The translations under genes were made by a program, and so were the position numbers. A stretch of DNA of 64,000 nt from assembly GCA_964570785.1 (NCBI GenBank), contig CAZMZG010000002.1, positions 1 through 64,000 on the forward strand, in the 5' to 3' direction. The notes under the pieces are model-generated. The model searched no databases. It was not told where the DNA came from and saw nothing but the letters and a program-made list of their open reading frames with translations. Below are positions 1 to 7,401 of the stretch, piece by piece. The number at the start of each line of letters is the position of its first letter. Position 1 is the first letter of the stretch. This stretch comes from Thermatribacter sp964570785 (GTDB taxonomy: Bacteria > Atribacterota > Atribacteria > Atribacterales > Thermatribacteraceae).

Positions 1-1
1 C

Positions 2-505
2 TTCCTTGAAGAGCCCTTCTCCTGCGAGATAAAAGTTGAAGAACAGAGCTTGGGCTGGATGGGGAAACTCAACAGCGAACTTATAAAGAAGCTCGACTTT
101 TGGGGAAGTATTTTTGTCTGCGAGATTTCCCTGGAAGAACTATTTGCATTATCCAAACCTGAAGAAGAATTCAAGCTGCGAGAGATACCAACTTTCCCAG
201 CGGCTTATCGAGACATTTCTCTGGTAACCGACACTGACATATCGTGGCAGAAAATTCAGAGGACAATTAAAGCAAAAATAACTTCAGAAGCTATTCCGGT
301 CGAAAAGATAGAAATTTTTGATCTTTTCCAGGGCAAGCCTCTCCCACCAGATAAAAAGGGAGTTTCTGTCCGAATTGTTTTTCGTTCACCCCAAAAAACG
401 CTTGATGAAACAGAAGTTGAAGAATGGATTTTAAAAATCAAAAGTGAATTGAAACGGACAAAGGGGGTAAAACTGAGGGAGGAACTCACGACATTTGATC
501 AGTGA
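2..505 (+). CDS. pheT: Phenylalanine-tRNA ligase beta subunit, C-terminal part (5' truncated by window edge)
   Basis: PheT pairs with PheS in an alpha2beta2 enzyme that charges tRNA-Phe in the cytoplasm. The reading frame is open from base 2 and no start is present, so the 5' part lies outside the window. The last ~95 residues form the ferredoxin-fold anticodon-binding domain: a TFPAAYRDISLV start, then the IEIFDLFQGKPLPPDKKGVS stretch and a VRIVFRSP strand, all typical of PheT C-termini. About 167 codons are visible of a protein usually near 800 aa. The next gene starts 11 bases before this stop, so the two are probably translationally coupled. Family assignment is firm. Confidence 0.93.
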   Translation, partial: FLEEPFSCEIKVEEQSLGWMGKLNSELIKKLDFWGSIFVCEISLEELFALSKPEEEFKLREIPTFPAAYRDISLVTDTDISWQKIQRTIKAKITSEAIPVEKIEIFDLFQGKPLPPDKKGVSVRIVFRSPQKTLDETEVEEWILKIKSELKRTKGVKLREELTTFDQ

Positions 506-1061
506 TTGGTACACCCTGATTGGATTAAGCATCATCTTGCTGAACATCGTTGTAAGTTCAGTCCGGGGGTTCAGTAGGGAATTTTTGAGTTTGTGCGGAG
601 TGATCGTTGGAGCAATCCTGGGGCTAAGATGGGGAGCTCAAGTTGCTGGTTTTTTGTTACCCATAAACAGTGGTTTATTACTGTTAATAGTTGGTTTTTT
701 ACTGCTTTTTCTACCCAGTGTTTTCGTGTTTTCCTGGGTTGGAATCCACTTTAGAACCCTCTTTAAAACTCTGGGTGTTACCTGGGTCGACTCTTTACTA
801 GGAATACCGATTGGAATAATCAAGGGTATCCTTTGGGTTATAATCATAACGGTATTGATATCAAACTTTCAATTTTTGAACTTCCTTGATAGAGGAGTCA
901 AAAACTCCTTCCTGTATAAAGAAATAACCAGGCCTTCGATAACTTATCTATACTCCTGGACTATACAGATACCAAACACTGAATTTTTACAGGATTTACT
1001 TCAAAAGGGTCTGAAAGAAGAAAATGAGAGAGCTTTCCCAAGAGGTTTTGAAGAGTTTTGA
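495..1061 (+). CDS. CvpA family membrane protein
   Basis: The 188-aa protein has four predicted membrane segments (about residues 5-25, 28-48, 56-80 and 100-125) and the RGFSREFLSL loop after the first helix that is typical of the CvpA (colicin V production) family. The biochemical role of the family is poorly defined; roles in envelope integrity have been reported. The start is TTG at 495, preceded by a GGGAGG at about 478-483, and overlaps pheT by 11 bases. In Firmicutes a CvpA-like gene (yshB) often sits just before mutS2, as here. The mutS2 start lies inside its last 38 bases. Confidence 0.82.
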   Translation: MISDWYTLIGLSIILLNIVVSSVRGFSREFLSLCGVIVGAILGLRWGAQVAGFLLPINSGLLLLIVGFLLLFLPSVFVFSWVGIHFRTLFKTLGVTWVDSLLGIPIGIIKGILWVIIITVLISNFQFLNFLDRGVKNSFLYKEITRPSITYLYSWTIQIPNTEFLQDLLQKGLKEENERAFPRGFEEF

Positions 1062-3390
1062 TTTCCATAAAATAATTGAGAAACTTTCTAAAACGTGCAG
1101 TTGTGGCTTAACCCGGGAGTGGGTAGAGCAAATTAAGCCCCTGGCTTCAGGCAAAGAGATTGCCCAGAGCTTACAGGAAGTCAAAGAATGCGTGGAAATG
1201 TTAACCTTCGATACTCGCCTGGAGTTCGATCATCTCGAAGATTTACGAGAAATCCTGAAAAAACTTTCCAAAGAAAAAAGCATCTTACGCCCTGAAGAGT
1301 TAGTCCAGATACTCCGCCTTTCAAGCATAGCATCTCACTTAAAAAATACTGTTAGATCCCTATTCCTTGGCGAGAAGTATCCTTCTTTAAAAAAGTACTT
1401 TCAAAAAATTGATGACCTGAGTGAAGTCAGAAGAGAACTTGAAAAAACGGTCTCTCCTGAAGGCAACATTCTGGATACAGCGAGCCCCAACCTGCTCAAA
1501 ATTAGAACCAGAATCCAGCGTCTTCAGGCAGAAATAGACCAGTTGATGAGAAACCTAGTCCGACATTATTATGAGAAAAAAGTGCTACAAGAAGCAACTC
1601 ATACCATTCGTAGAGGAAGATACGTTATACCCGTAAAAGCAAGCCGAGCTTCAAAAATTCAGGGAATCATTATAGATTCTTCTTCGAGTGGCTCAACTGT
1701 CTTTGTCGAGCCTCAACCCATTCTGCGCCTTAATAACCAGATCGAAATTCTTCGTTCTCAAGAACAAGAAGAAATATTGCAAATACTCAGCCGGGTTTCT
1801 GATCTATTACGTACCCACCTTGAAGAAATTCAGCGCAGCTTTTACAACCTGGCTAAGCTTGATTTCATCAGAGCCAAAGCGCTACTTACTCGCACCTGGA
1901 AAGGCAATGTTCCAGAAACGGCCAAAAATCAGCTAAAAATCAAAGAGGGCAGACACCCTCTCCTGGGAGAAAAAGCTGTCCCTTTTGACATCTCTATAAA
2001 TTCATCACAACCAGCCATCGTGGTAAGCGGACCCAACGCGGGAGGAAAAACTGTCCTTATTAAGGCCCTGGCTATGAATGTATATCTCACTCACTGTGGT
2101 ATTCCACCAGCTGTCGAGGAAGGCTCAGTTATTCCTTTGCTCGACGAAATGTACGTTGACATAGGAGATCACCAGAACTTAGAAAACAACCTGAGCACTT
2201 TTACTTCCAGGATGTCCAAGCTAAAAGAAGCTATATCTCAACTAAAATCCGATTCCCTCTTTCTCATCGACGAAATAGGAAGTGGTACTGACCCTGAAGA
2301 AGGTTCTGCGCTGGGTATTGCTCTCTTAGAATTCCTGACCGAAAAGGGTATCCTCTGTGTAGCTACTACACATCTTCCTAAAATCAAGTTTGCTTTTGAC
2401 AAAAATCCCAAAATTAAACCCGCATCTCTGGAATTTGACCCTGTCACCCTTCAACCAACCTTCCGGCTTAAGACAGGGAAAGTGGGCAGTAGTTTCGGTA
2501 TTAAGGTAGCTGAGCTCATAGGAATGCCTGAGGAAATTATAGAGAGAGCGGTACAGAAAATAGAGCATGATTACCTGGTAGTCAACAACCTTCTCTTGTC
2601 GCTTGAAAAAAGAGAAAAAGAAGTAGAAGAAACCTTGGCAAGGCTCCGGGAGAAAGAAGCAGAGCTGATTAGTAAGGAACAAGAATTGCTCTCGCTTCAA
2701 AAAGAACTTGAAAAAAAGAAAAAAGAAGCGTTAGCAGAATTCACTTCTGCAATGCAAGAATATTTCCAGAAAATACAGAAGGAAATAGCCAGTAAAGTAG
2801 GTCAACTGAGAAAAGAAAGCTCTTTAAACGAAGCCACCTATCAGGAACTCAAAGAGGTAATGACCCAGGGCAAAAATTATCTTCAAACCCTCCAAGGCGA
2901 TTTTGAGAAAAGAAAAAAGCCCTATATCCCAGAAAAAGAAGAAAACGTCTATCTCCCCGATTTTAAAACGTGGGGCAAGGTAGTTTCCGTGAATCCAAAG
3001 AAAAAGAAAGCAGTTGTGGAAGTTAAGGGTCAAAAGATAAAAGTCCCCTTAGATAAAATAGTAAAAACTGATCAGAAAAGTACAGATCAGGAAGAAGCCA
3101 TTCAGAGTTGCTCTCCAGTAAGGATATCCGTTCCTTCAAAAAAGACCATTACCAACGAACTGGAAATAAGAAAACTCACCCAGCAGGAAGCTCTTATGGA
3201 ACTTGAAAAATACCTGGACCGGGCCCTTGTTGCTGGTTTTAAAACCGTATACATAATTCACGGTAAGGGAGAAGGTATTTTGCGTAAAATCACCCATGAA
3301 TACCTAAAACAGCAACCATTTGTAGAAAGTTTCCGCACCGGGACTCCCCAAGAGGGTGGTTTGGGAGTAACTGTGGTGAAACTTAAGTAA
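1024..3390 (+). CDS. mutS2: Endonuclease MutS2 (Smr-domain MutS homologue)
   Basis: MutS2 is a cytoplasmic ATPase/nuclease known to limit homologous recombination and, in Bacillus, to act on collided ribosomes. The 788-aa length matches the family. Order: N-terminal clamp/core region (1-300), ATPase domain with Walker A GPNAGGKT at 336-343 and Walker B LFLIDEIGSGTDP near 412-424, a long charged coiled coil (about 525-620), then a C-terminal Smr domain with HGKGEGILR and a closing GVTVVKLK. No mismatch-recognition N-terminal MutS domain is seen, which separates it from MutS1. It overlaps cvpA by 38 bases and ends 8 bases from the convergent PBP gene. Confidence 0.96.
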   Translation: MRELSQEVLKSFDFHKIIEKLSKTCSCGLTREWVEQIKPLASGKEIAQSLQEVKECVEMLTFDTRLEFDHLEDLREILKKLSKEKSILRPEELVQILRLSSIASHLKNTVRSLFLGEKYPSLKKYFQKIDDLSEVRRELEKTVSPEGNILDTASPNLLKIRTRIQRLQAEIDQLMRNLVRHYYEKKVLQEATHTIRRGRYVIPVKASRASKIQGIIIDSSSSGSTVFVEPQPILRLNNQIEILRSQEQEEILQILSRVSDLLRTHLEEIQRSFYNLAKLDFIRAKALLTRTWKGNVPETAKNQLKIKEGRHPLLGEKAVPFDISINSSQPAIVVSGPNAGGKTVLIKALAMNVYLTHCGIPPAVEEGSVIPLLDEMYVDIGDHQNLENNLSTFTSRMSKLKEAISQLKSDSLFLIDEIGSGTDPEEGSALGIALLEFLTEKGILCVATTHLPKIKFAFDKNPKIKPASLEFDPVTLQPTFRLKTGKVGSSFGIKVAELIGMPEEIIERAVQKIEHDYLVVNNLLLSLEKREKEVEETLARLREKEAELISKEQELLSLQKELEKKKKEALAEFTSAMQEYFQKIQKEIASKVGQLRKESSLNEATYQELKEVMTQGKNYLQTLQGDFEKRKKPYIPEKEENVYLPDFKTWGKVVSVNPKKKKAVVEVKGQKIKVPLDKIVKTDQKSTDQEEAIQSCSPVRISVPSKKTITNELEIRKLTQQEALMELEKYLDRALVAGFKTVYIIHGKGEGILRKITHEYLKQQPFVESFRTGTPQEGGLGVTVVKLK

Positions 3391-3398
3391 GCTTCTAA

Positions 3399-5330
3399 TC
3401 AGTGCTTCTGATTGCAAACAAAAGCTGGTTCTGTACCTTCCTTGAAAGCGACTTTTACCCTGGGGCAGCCAGAAGAAGGAAGAAGACCACTTTCGGCGCA
3501 AACCTCCAGCTCCACCACCCCGGAAGGCTTGGCAAAGCCCTTGACTGGCAAATCCTGGTGATAGGCTTCCATAATTTCTTTGAAAATAGGAGCAGCAACT
3601 ACTCCTCCCGTCCTGCTCGGGCCAAGAGGAGTGCGGTCATCGTTACCGAGGAAAACTCCACAAACCAGCTGAGGAGAGAACCCGATAAACCAGGCATCAA
3701 TATAATCTTCGGTAGTCCCTGTTTTCCCGCCAGCTGGCCTGCCAAAATAAGCCCGTTTACCAGTACCCCTCAGAAGGATCCCTTCCATAAGCCGGGCCAT
3801 AATATAAGCAGTTTGAGGAGAAATAGCCTGCCTGATCGAAGGTGAGCCAGAATAAATCACCCTACCGTCGAAATCCTCAACCCTGAGTATGGCTACAGGT
3901 TGAGGAACTTTCCCCTGGTTAGCAAAAGCACTGTAAGCTTTCACCAGCTCAAGAAGTGTCACTTCAGAAGTTCCCAACGCCAGGGAAAGGTCCTTACGCA
4001 ACGGACTCTGTATCCCCATTCTCCTCGCATACTCGATGACTTTGTTGATACCAACTTCCTGAAGAAGCTTAATAGCCACGATATTGATTGATTTCTCAAG
4101 TCCCTCCCTTAGAGTTACCTTACCACGAAAGCGGCGATCGTAGTTTTGAGGCCTCCATCCATTGGGAAAAGTTATCGGTTCATCAATTATAATGCTACTG
4201 GGAGTGAAGCCACTATCCATGGCCGCAGCATAAATGAAAGGCTTAAAAGTAGAACCAGGTTGACGATATGCCTGGTAAGCACGGTTAAACTTGCTCTCCT
4301 GATAATCTCTACCGCCAACCATAGCTTTTATGAAGCCTGTAGTAGGATCCATGCAAAGCACGGCTCCTTGAAAACCACTTTCTAAGAGGGCTTCCTCCGC
4401 TTTTTTTTGTAAATCAAGATCCAAAGTAGTGTATACTTTTAAACCACCTCCAAAAACTATCTCTTCATCATAAAGCTTCAATAACTCTCTCAAAACAAAG
4501 TCGGTAAAATAAGGAGCTGGAGAAAGCTTCTTCTCAAGGCCTGAAAGCACAATAGGTGTAGCTAAGGCTTCCTCCTTTTGTTCTTGAGTAATGAATCCCA
4601 ATTCCTGCATTCTTTCCAAAACTCTTCTTTGCTGTTTCTGTGCTGCTTCAAAGTTAATATAGGGGGAAAAATTGTACGGTGAACGGGCTATTCCAGTCAG
4701 CATAGCACACTCGGCAAGGTTCAGTTCAGACAGATCTTTACCAAAGAAAACTCGAGCAGCGCTTTTGACTCCGTATGCACCATGTCCAAAATAAATCTGG
4801 TTCAAATAGGCTTCCAATATCTTTTCCTTGGGATATTTTCTTTCTAAGAGCACAGCAAGCAGGGCTTCTTTTATCTTTCTATCAAAAGTTTTTTTAAGCT
4901 CCAAAAATTGGTTTCGGGCCAGCTGTTGAGTTATAGTGCTTGCTCCTTCGGCTCCCCAACCTCTTTCAATGTTAGCCAGCAAAGCTCGCACAATACCTGT
5001 TAGGTCGACACCAGGATGAGAGTAAAAGTGCTGGTCCTCACTGGCAATAAACGCTTTTTTTAAGATTTTCGGTATTTCCTCAAGGCTGGCGAACTCTCGG
5101 TTTTCCACAAATACTTCGTCCACCAAGCGACCTTTCGAATCATAAATCCGGGTGGTAAACCTGGGCTGGAAATTATCGATCTGGGCGGACACTTCTTTGA
5201 GCTCGTTTCCCCAAAGAAACCAGATCAAGCCGATGGCAATAACTCCAGCAAGCAAGCCAACTAAAAAGGAGCCAAACACCCAACGCAAAAACGTGGTGGT
5301 TTTTCTTGCCTTTCTATCTTTTCTTTTCAC
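3399..5330 (-). CDS. Class A penicillin-binding protein (PBP1A type)
   Basis: This bifunctional peptidoglycan glycosyltransferase/transpeptidase is anchored by one N-terminal membrane helix. Seen in order: a Lys/Arg-rich cytoplasmic tail, the helix (about 18-40), a GT51 domain with catalytic Glu in SEDQHFYSHPGVD and GASTITQQLARNQ, then a transpeptidase domain with PGSTFKP (SxxK), a KSINI motif (SxN) and GKTGTTEDY (KTG). The open frame extends to a TTG at 5378, but a promoter (TTGACT-N16-TATTAT) at 5388-5361 would lie inside that longer ORF. I therefore prefer GTG 5330, preceded by GGAAGAG, which gives 643 aa. It is convergent with mutS2 and divergent from queT. Confidence 0.93.
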   Translation of the reverse strand: MKRKDRKARKTTTFLRWVFGSFLVGLLAGVIAIGLIWFLWGNELKEVSAQIDNFQPRFTTRIYDSKGRLVDEVFVENREFASLEEIPKILKKAFIASEDQHFYSHPGVDLTGIVRALLANIERGWGAEGASTITQQLARNQFLELKKTFDRKIKEALLAVLLERKYPKEKILEAYLNQIYFGHGAYGVKSAARVFFGKDLSELNLAECAMLTGIARSPYNFSPYINFEAAQKQQRRVLERMQELGFITQEQKEEALATPIVLSGLEKKLSPAPYFTDFVLRELLKLYDEEIVFGGGLKVYTTLDLDLQKKAEEALLESGFQGAVLCMDPTTGFIKAMVGGRDYQESKFNRAYQAYRQPGSTFKPFIYAAAMDSGFTPSSIIIDEPITFPNGWRPQNYDRRFRGKVTLREGLEKSINIVAIKLLQEVGINKVIEYARRMGIQSPLRKDLSLALGTSEVTLLELVKAYSAFANQGKVPQPVAILRVEDFDGRVIYSGSPSIRQAISPQTAYIMARLMEGILLRGTGKRAYFGRPAGGKTGTTEDYIDAWFIGFSPQLVCGVFLGNDDRTPLGPSRTGGVVAAPIFKEIMEAYHQDLPVKGFAKPSGVVELEVCAESGLLPSSGCPRVKVAFKEGTEPAFVCNQKH

Positions 5331-5334
5331 TCTC

Positions 5335-5365
5335 TTAGCTCTTCCAAAAATGTTTTTTCTATAAT
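5335..5365 (+). promoter_or_regulatory. Candidate promoter for queT
   Basis: A perfect TATAAT -10 lies at 5360-5365, with only a weak -35-like TTAGCT at 5335-5340 (19-base spacer). The start would be near 5372, leaving a ~31-base leader, too short for a typical preQ1 riboswitch. The -10 overlaps the -10 of the divergent PBP promoter, so the two promoters should compete for polymerase. Confidence 0.42.
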
Positions 5366-5388
5366 ATATTAAACTCAATTACAGTCAA
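5361..5388 (-). promoter_or_regulatory. Sigma-A type promoter for the PBP1A gene
   Basis: Read on the minus strand: TTGACT at 5388-5383, a 16-base spacer, then TATTAT at 5366-5361. Predicted transcription start is near 5354, giving a ~24-base leader with GGAAGAG at 5345-5339 before GTG 5330. It overlaps the queT -10 element on the other strand. Confidence 0.55.
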
Positions 5389-5402
5389 TGGAGGCAGTAC
5401 AA

Positions 5403-5858
5403 ATGACAAAATTAATCCGAGCAGCCTTTATTTGTGCCATTTATGTCGTTTTCACCATACTTCCTCCTTTTTATGCCCTTGCCTATGGCCCCATCCAGGT
5501 GAGAGTAGCAGAAGCACTCACTGTCTTACCTTTCATTTATCCTGAAGCTATCTGGGGGCTCGCGCTGGGATGTCTGCTCGCCAACCTTGCAGGAAACATA
5601 GGCATATATGATGTCATCTTCGGAAGTTTACTTACCCTGCTTGCCGCATATCTGACCTCTCGCATGCCTAAGGCATGGCTTGCCCCGTTGCCTCCAATTT
5701 TTTTAAACGCTTTTGGCGTATCTATCTACCTTGCCTTTATTCTAAAAATACCTTACTGGTATTCAGTAGCATACATAATGTTAGGAGAAAGCATTGCCTG
5801 TCTGGGTATTGGATACCCCCTTTTACATCTCCTCATAAAAAGAAAAGCTGGTAGATAA
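5403..5858 (+). CDS. queT: QueT-family transporter (queuosine precursor uptake)
   Basis: The 151-aa integral membrane protein matches the QueT family of S components of ECF transporters, thought to import queuosine precursors (preQ0/preQ1). Evidence is the N-terminal helix with ICAIYVVFTILPPFYALAYG, the conserved QVRVAEALTVLPFIYPEAIW segment, the GCLLANLAGN loop, and about five hydrophobic helices. ATG 5403 is chosen over ATG 5388 because a GGAGG at 5390-5394 sits 8 bases ahead of it. No preQ1-type aptamer is visible upstream and no ECF T or A component is nearby, so substrate assignment rests on family similarity alone. Confidence 0.85.
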   Translation: MTKLIRAAFICAIYVVFTILPPFYALAYGPIQVRVAEALTVLPFIYPEAIWGLALGCLLANLAGNIGIYDVIFGSLLTLLAAYLTSRMPKAWLAPLPPIFLNAFGVSIYLAFILKIPYWYSVAYIMLGESIACLGIGYPLLHLLIKRKAGR

Positions 5859-5885
5859 CTGCCATTTTTAACCAGAACGATAAAT

Positions 5886-5914
5886 TTGCATTAAGACAAA
5901 AATTGCCTTAAAAT
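5886..5914 (+). promoter_or_regulatory. Candidate promoter for the nusA operon
   Basis: TTGCAT at 5886-5891, an exact 17-base spacer, then TAAAAT at 5909-5914 (5 of 6 to consensus; the -35 matches only 3 of 6). Predicted start is near 5921, which places the hairpin with U-run at 5942-5972 inside the leader of the nusA transcript. Confidence 0.42.
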
Positions 5915-5941
5915 ATTGCTTGAAATGCCTTTCAATTTTAG

Positions 5942-5972
5942 AAGAGTGGGTTATGGCCCACTCTTTGTTCTT
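5942..5972 (+). terminator. Rho-independent terminator or attenuator between queT and nusA
   Basis: A perfect 9-bp stem, AAGAGTGGG (5942-5950) and CCCACTCTT (5957-5965), closes a 6-base loop and is followed by a T-rich run to about 5977. It could end queT transcription. If the promoter at 5886-5914 is real it would instead be a leader attenuator for nusA. Confidence 0.75.
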
Positions 5973-6026
5973 TTTTTGTAAAGTTAACCGAGGTAATAGT
6001 TTGACCTCTCCAAACAGGGGGTTAGC

Positions 6027-7106
6027 ATGAGCAGAGAGATATTTGAGGCCATAGAGCAAATAGAAAAAACTAAGGGCATTCCCAAGGAAACCCTTAAGCA
6101 AGCTGTGGAAGCTGCTCTATTATCGGCATATCGTAAGAACTTCAAAAGTTCTCATAAGGGGGCATCCGTAGTTATTGACCCGGTAAGCGGGAAAATAAAA
6201 GTACTGGCTAAAAAACTGGTAGTGGAAAACCCTAAAGACCACACAGCTGAAATTTCCTTAGAAGAAGTTAGAAAGAGAGGCTTGGAGGCCAAAATCGGAG
6301 ATTGGGTCGAAGTAGAGATAACCCCCCATAATTTTGGAAGAATTGCTGCTCAAACCGCAAAACAGGTAATTTTACAGCGCATTAGGGAGGCTGAAAGAGA
6401 GCTGATTTATGAGGAATTTTATGAGAAAGAAGGAGAAGTGATTACGGGCCTGATAAGCTACCAGGAAGGAAACAACATAATAGTAGACCTTGGGAAAACC
6501 AGTGGCATTCTTCCCCTTCCAGAACAGGTTGCTTCCGAAGTATATCGTCCTGGAGGGAGAATGAAATTCTACATTGTAGAAGTGCGTAAAACAACTAAGG
6601 GGCCGAAAATCATTCTCTCCAGAACTCATCCTGGGTTAGTGCGAAGACTTTTAGAGCTTGAAATACCTGAAATCCATGATGGATTGGTTGACGTAAAGGC
6701 TATAGCCAGAGAACCTGGAGTTAGATCTAAAGTAGCAGTCGAAGCGCGCGATAAGAAAATAGATCCCATTGGTGCCTGCATAGGAAACAAAGGATCTCGA
6801 ATAAGAAACATTATAGACGAGTTAAGGGGAGAAAAGATTGACATTATCTTGTGGAACGAAAGACCACAGGAGTTTATTGCCGAAGCTCTCAATCCTGCTG
6901 AAGTTAAAAGAGTCGAACTCGATGAAGAGCAGAGAATCGCTACTGTATATGTAGCTCAAGACCAGCTCTCTCTAGCTATTGGGAAAGAAGGTCAAAACGC
7001 AAGACTTGCAGCCAGAATAACAGGATGGAAAATAGATATCAAGGGAATACCCATCAGCGAGGAAGAGGAGATTGTTGAGAATGAAAAAACGCAAGATACC
7101 CATTAG
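6027..7106 (+). CDS. nusA: Transcription termination/antitermination factor NusA
   Basis: NusA binds RNA polymerase and nascent RNA to modulate pausing, termination and antitermination. The 359-aa protein shows an N-terminal polymerase-binding domain (MSREIFEAIEQIEKTKGIPK), an S1 domain (about 130-200, with GEVITGLISY and ILPLPEQV), then two KH domains (GVRSKVAVEA, DPIGACIGNKGSRIRNI, and LAIGKEGQNARLAARITGW). It lacks the C-terminal acidic repeats of proteobacterial NusA, as in Firmicutes. ATG 6027 follows a GGGGG. It opens the operon directly: rimP, which usually precedes nusA, is not present upstream. Confidence 0.97.
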   Translation: MSREIFEAIEQIEKTKGIPKETLKQAVEAALLSAYRKNFKSSHKGASVVIDPVSGKIKVLAKKLVVENPKDHTAEISLEEVRKRGLEAKIGDWVEVEITPHNFGRIAAQTAKQVILQRIREAERELIYEEFYEKEGEVITGLISYQEGNNIIVDLGKTSGILPLPEQVASEVYRPGGRMKFYIVEVRKTTKGPKIILSRTHPGLVRRLLELEIPEIHDGLVDVKAIAREPGVRSKVAVEARDKKIDPIGACIGNKGSRIRNIIDELRGEKIDIILWNERPQEFIAEALNPAEVKRVELDEEQRIATVYVAQDQLSLAIGKEGQNARLAARITGWKIDIKGIPISEEEEIVENEKTQDTH

Positions 7107-7401
7107 AATGTGTATAGGATGTCGCGAAAGAAAACCTAAAAAAGAGTTGATAAGAATAGTAAGAACTCCACAAGGAGAGCTTTTAATAGATGATACTGGT
7201 AAAAAAGCGGGCAGAGGGGCTTATGTATGCCCTAAGTTAGAATGCGTTGCCAAACTAGATCTCAAAGGGATTTCGCAAGCTTTAAAAATAGAATGTTCCC
7301 AAAAAGAATTGCAGGCATTGGCTGAAAACCTTAAAAAGTACCTGTCAGCAAGCTCTCCGGAGGGAAAGGAGGTAGAAAATGCCCAAAGTAAGGATATATA
7401 A
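7081..7401 (+). CDS. rnpM: YlxR family RNA-binding protein (RnpM)
   Basis: This small basic protein of the YlxR/DUF448 family, 106 aa from ATG 7081, carries CIGCRERKPKKEL near its N-terminus and the AGRGAYVC signature. Family members bind RNA and have recently been described as modulators of RNase P. The start is chosen because GGAG at 7067-7070 has good spacing to ATG 7081; an in-frame TTG at 7072 is too close. It overlaps the nusA end by 26 bases and the infB start by 23. The L7Ae-like ylxQ gene that often follows is absent. Confidence 0.9.
   Translation: MKKRKIPIRMCIGCRERKPKKELIRIVRTPQGELLIDDTGKKAGRGAYVCPKLECVAKLDLKGISQALKIECSQKELQALAENLKKYLSASSPEGKEVENAQSKDI

Noticed and set aside
3397..3413. 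Small hairpin (AATCAG / CTGATT) at the mutS2-PBP convergent end, considered as a bidirectional terminator
   Set aside because: Only a 6-bp AT-rich stem, located over the PBP stop codon, without a T-run on either side.
5331..5378. Longest PBP1A ORF starting at TTG 5378
   Set aside because: It contains the promoter that should drive the gene and has no Shine-Dalgarno; GTG 5330 follows GGAAGAG. Kept only as an alternative.
5366..5402. Possible preQ1 riboswitch before queT
   Set aside because: The leader is only about 31 bases and shows no aptamer-like stem and A-rich tail.
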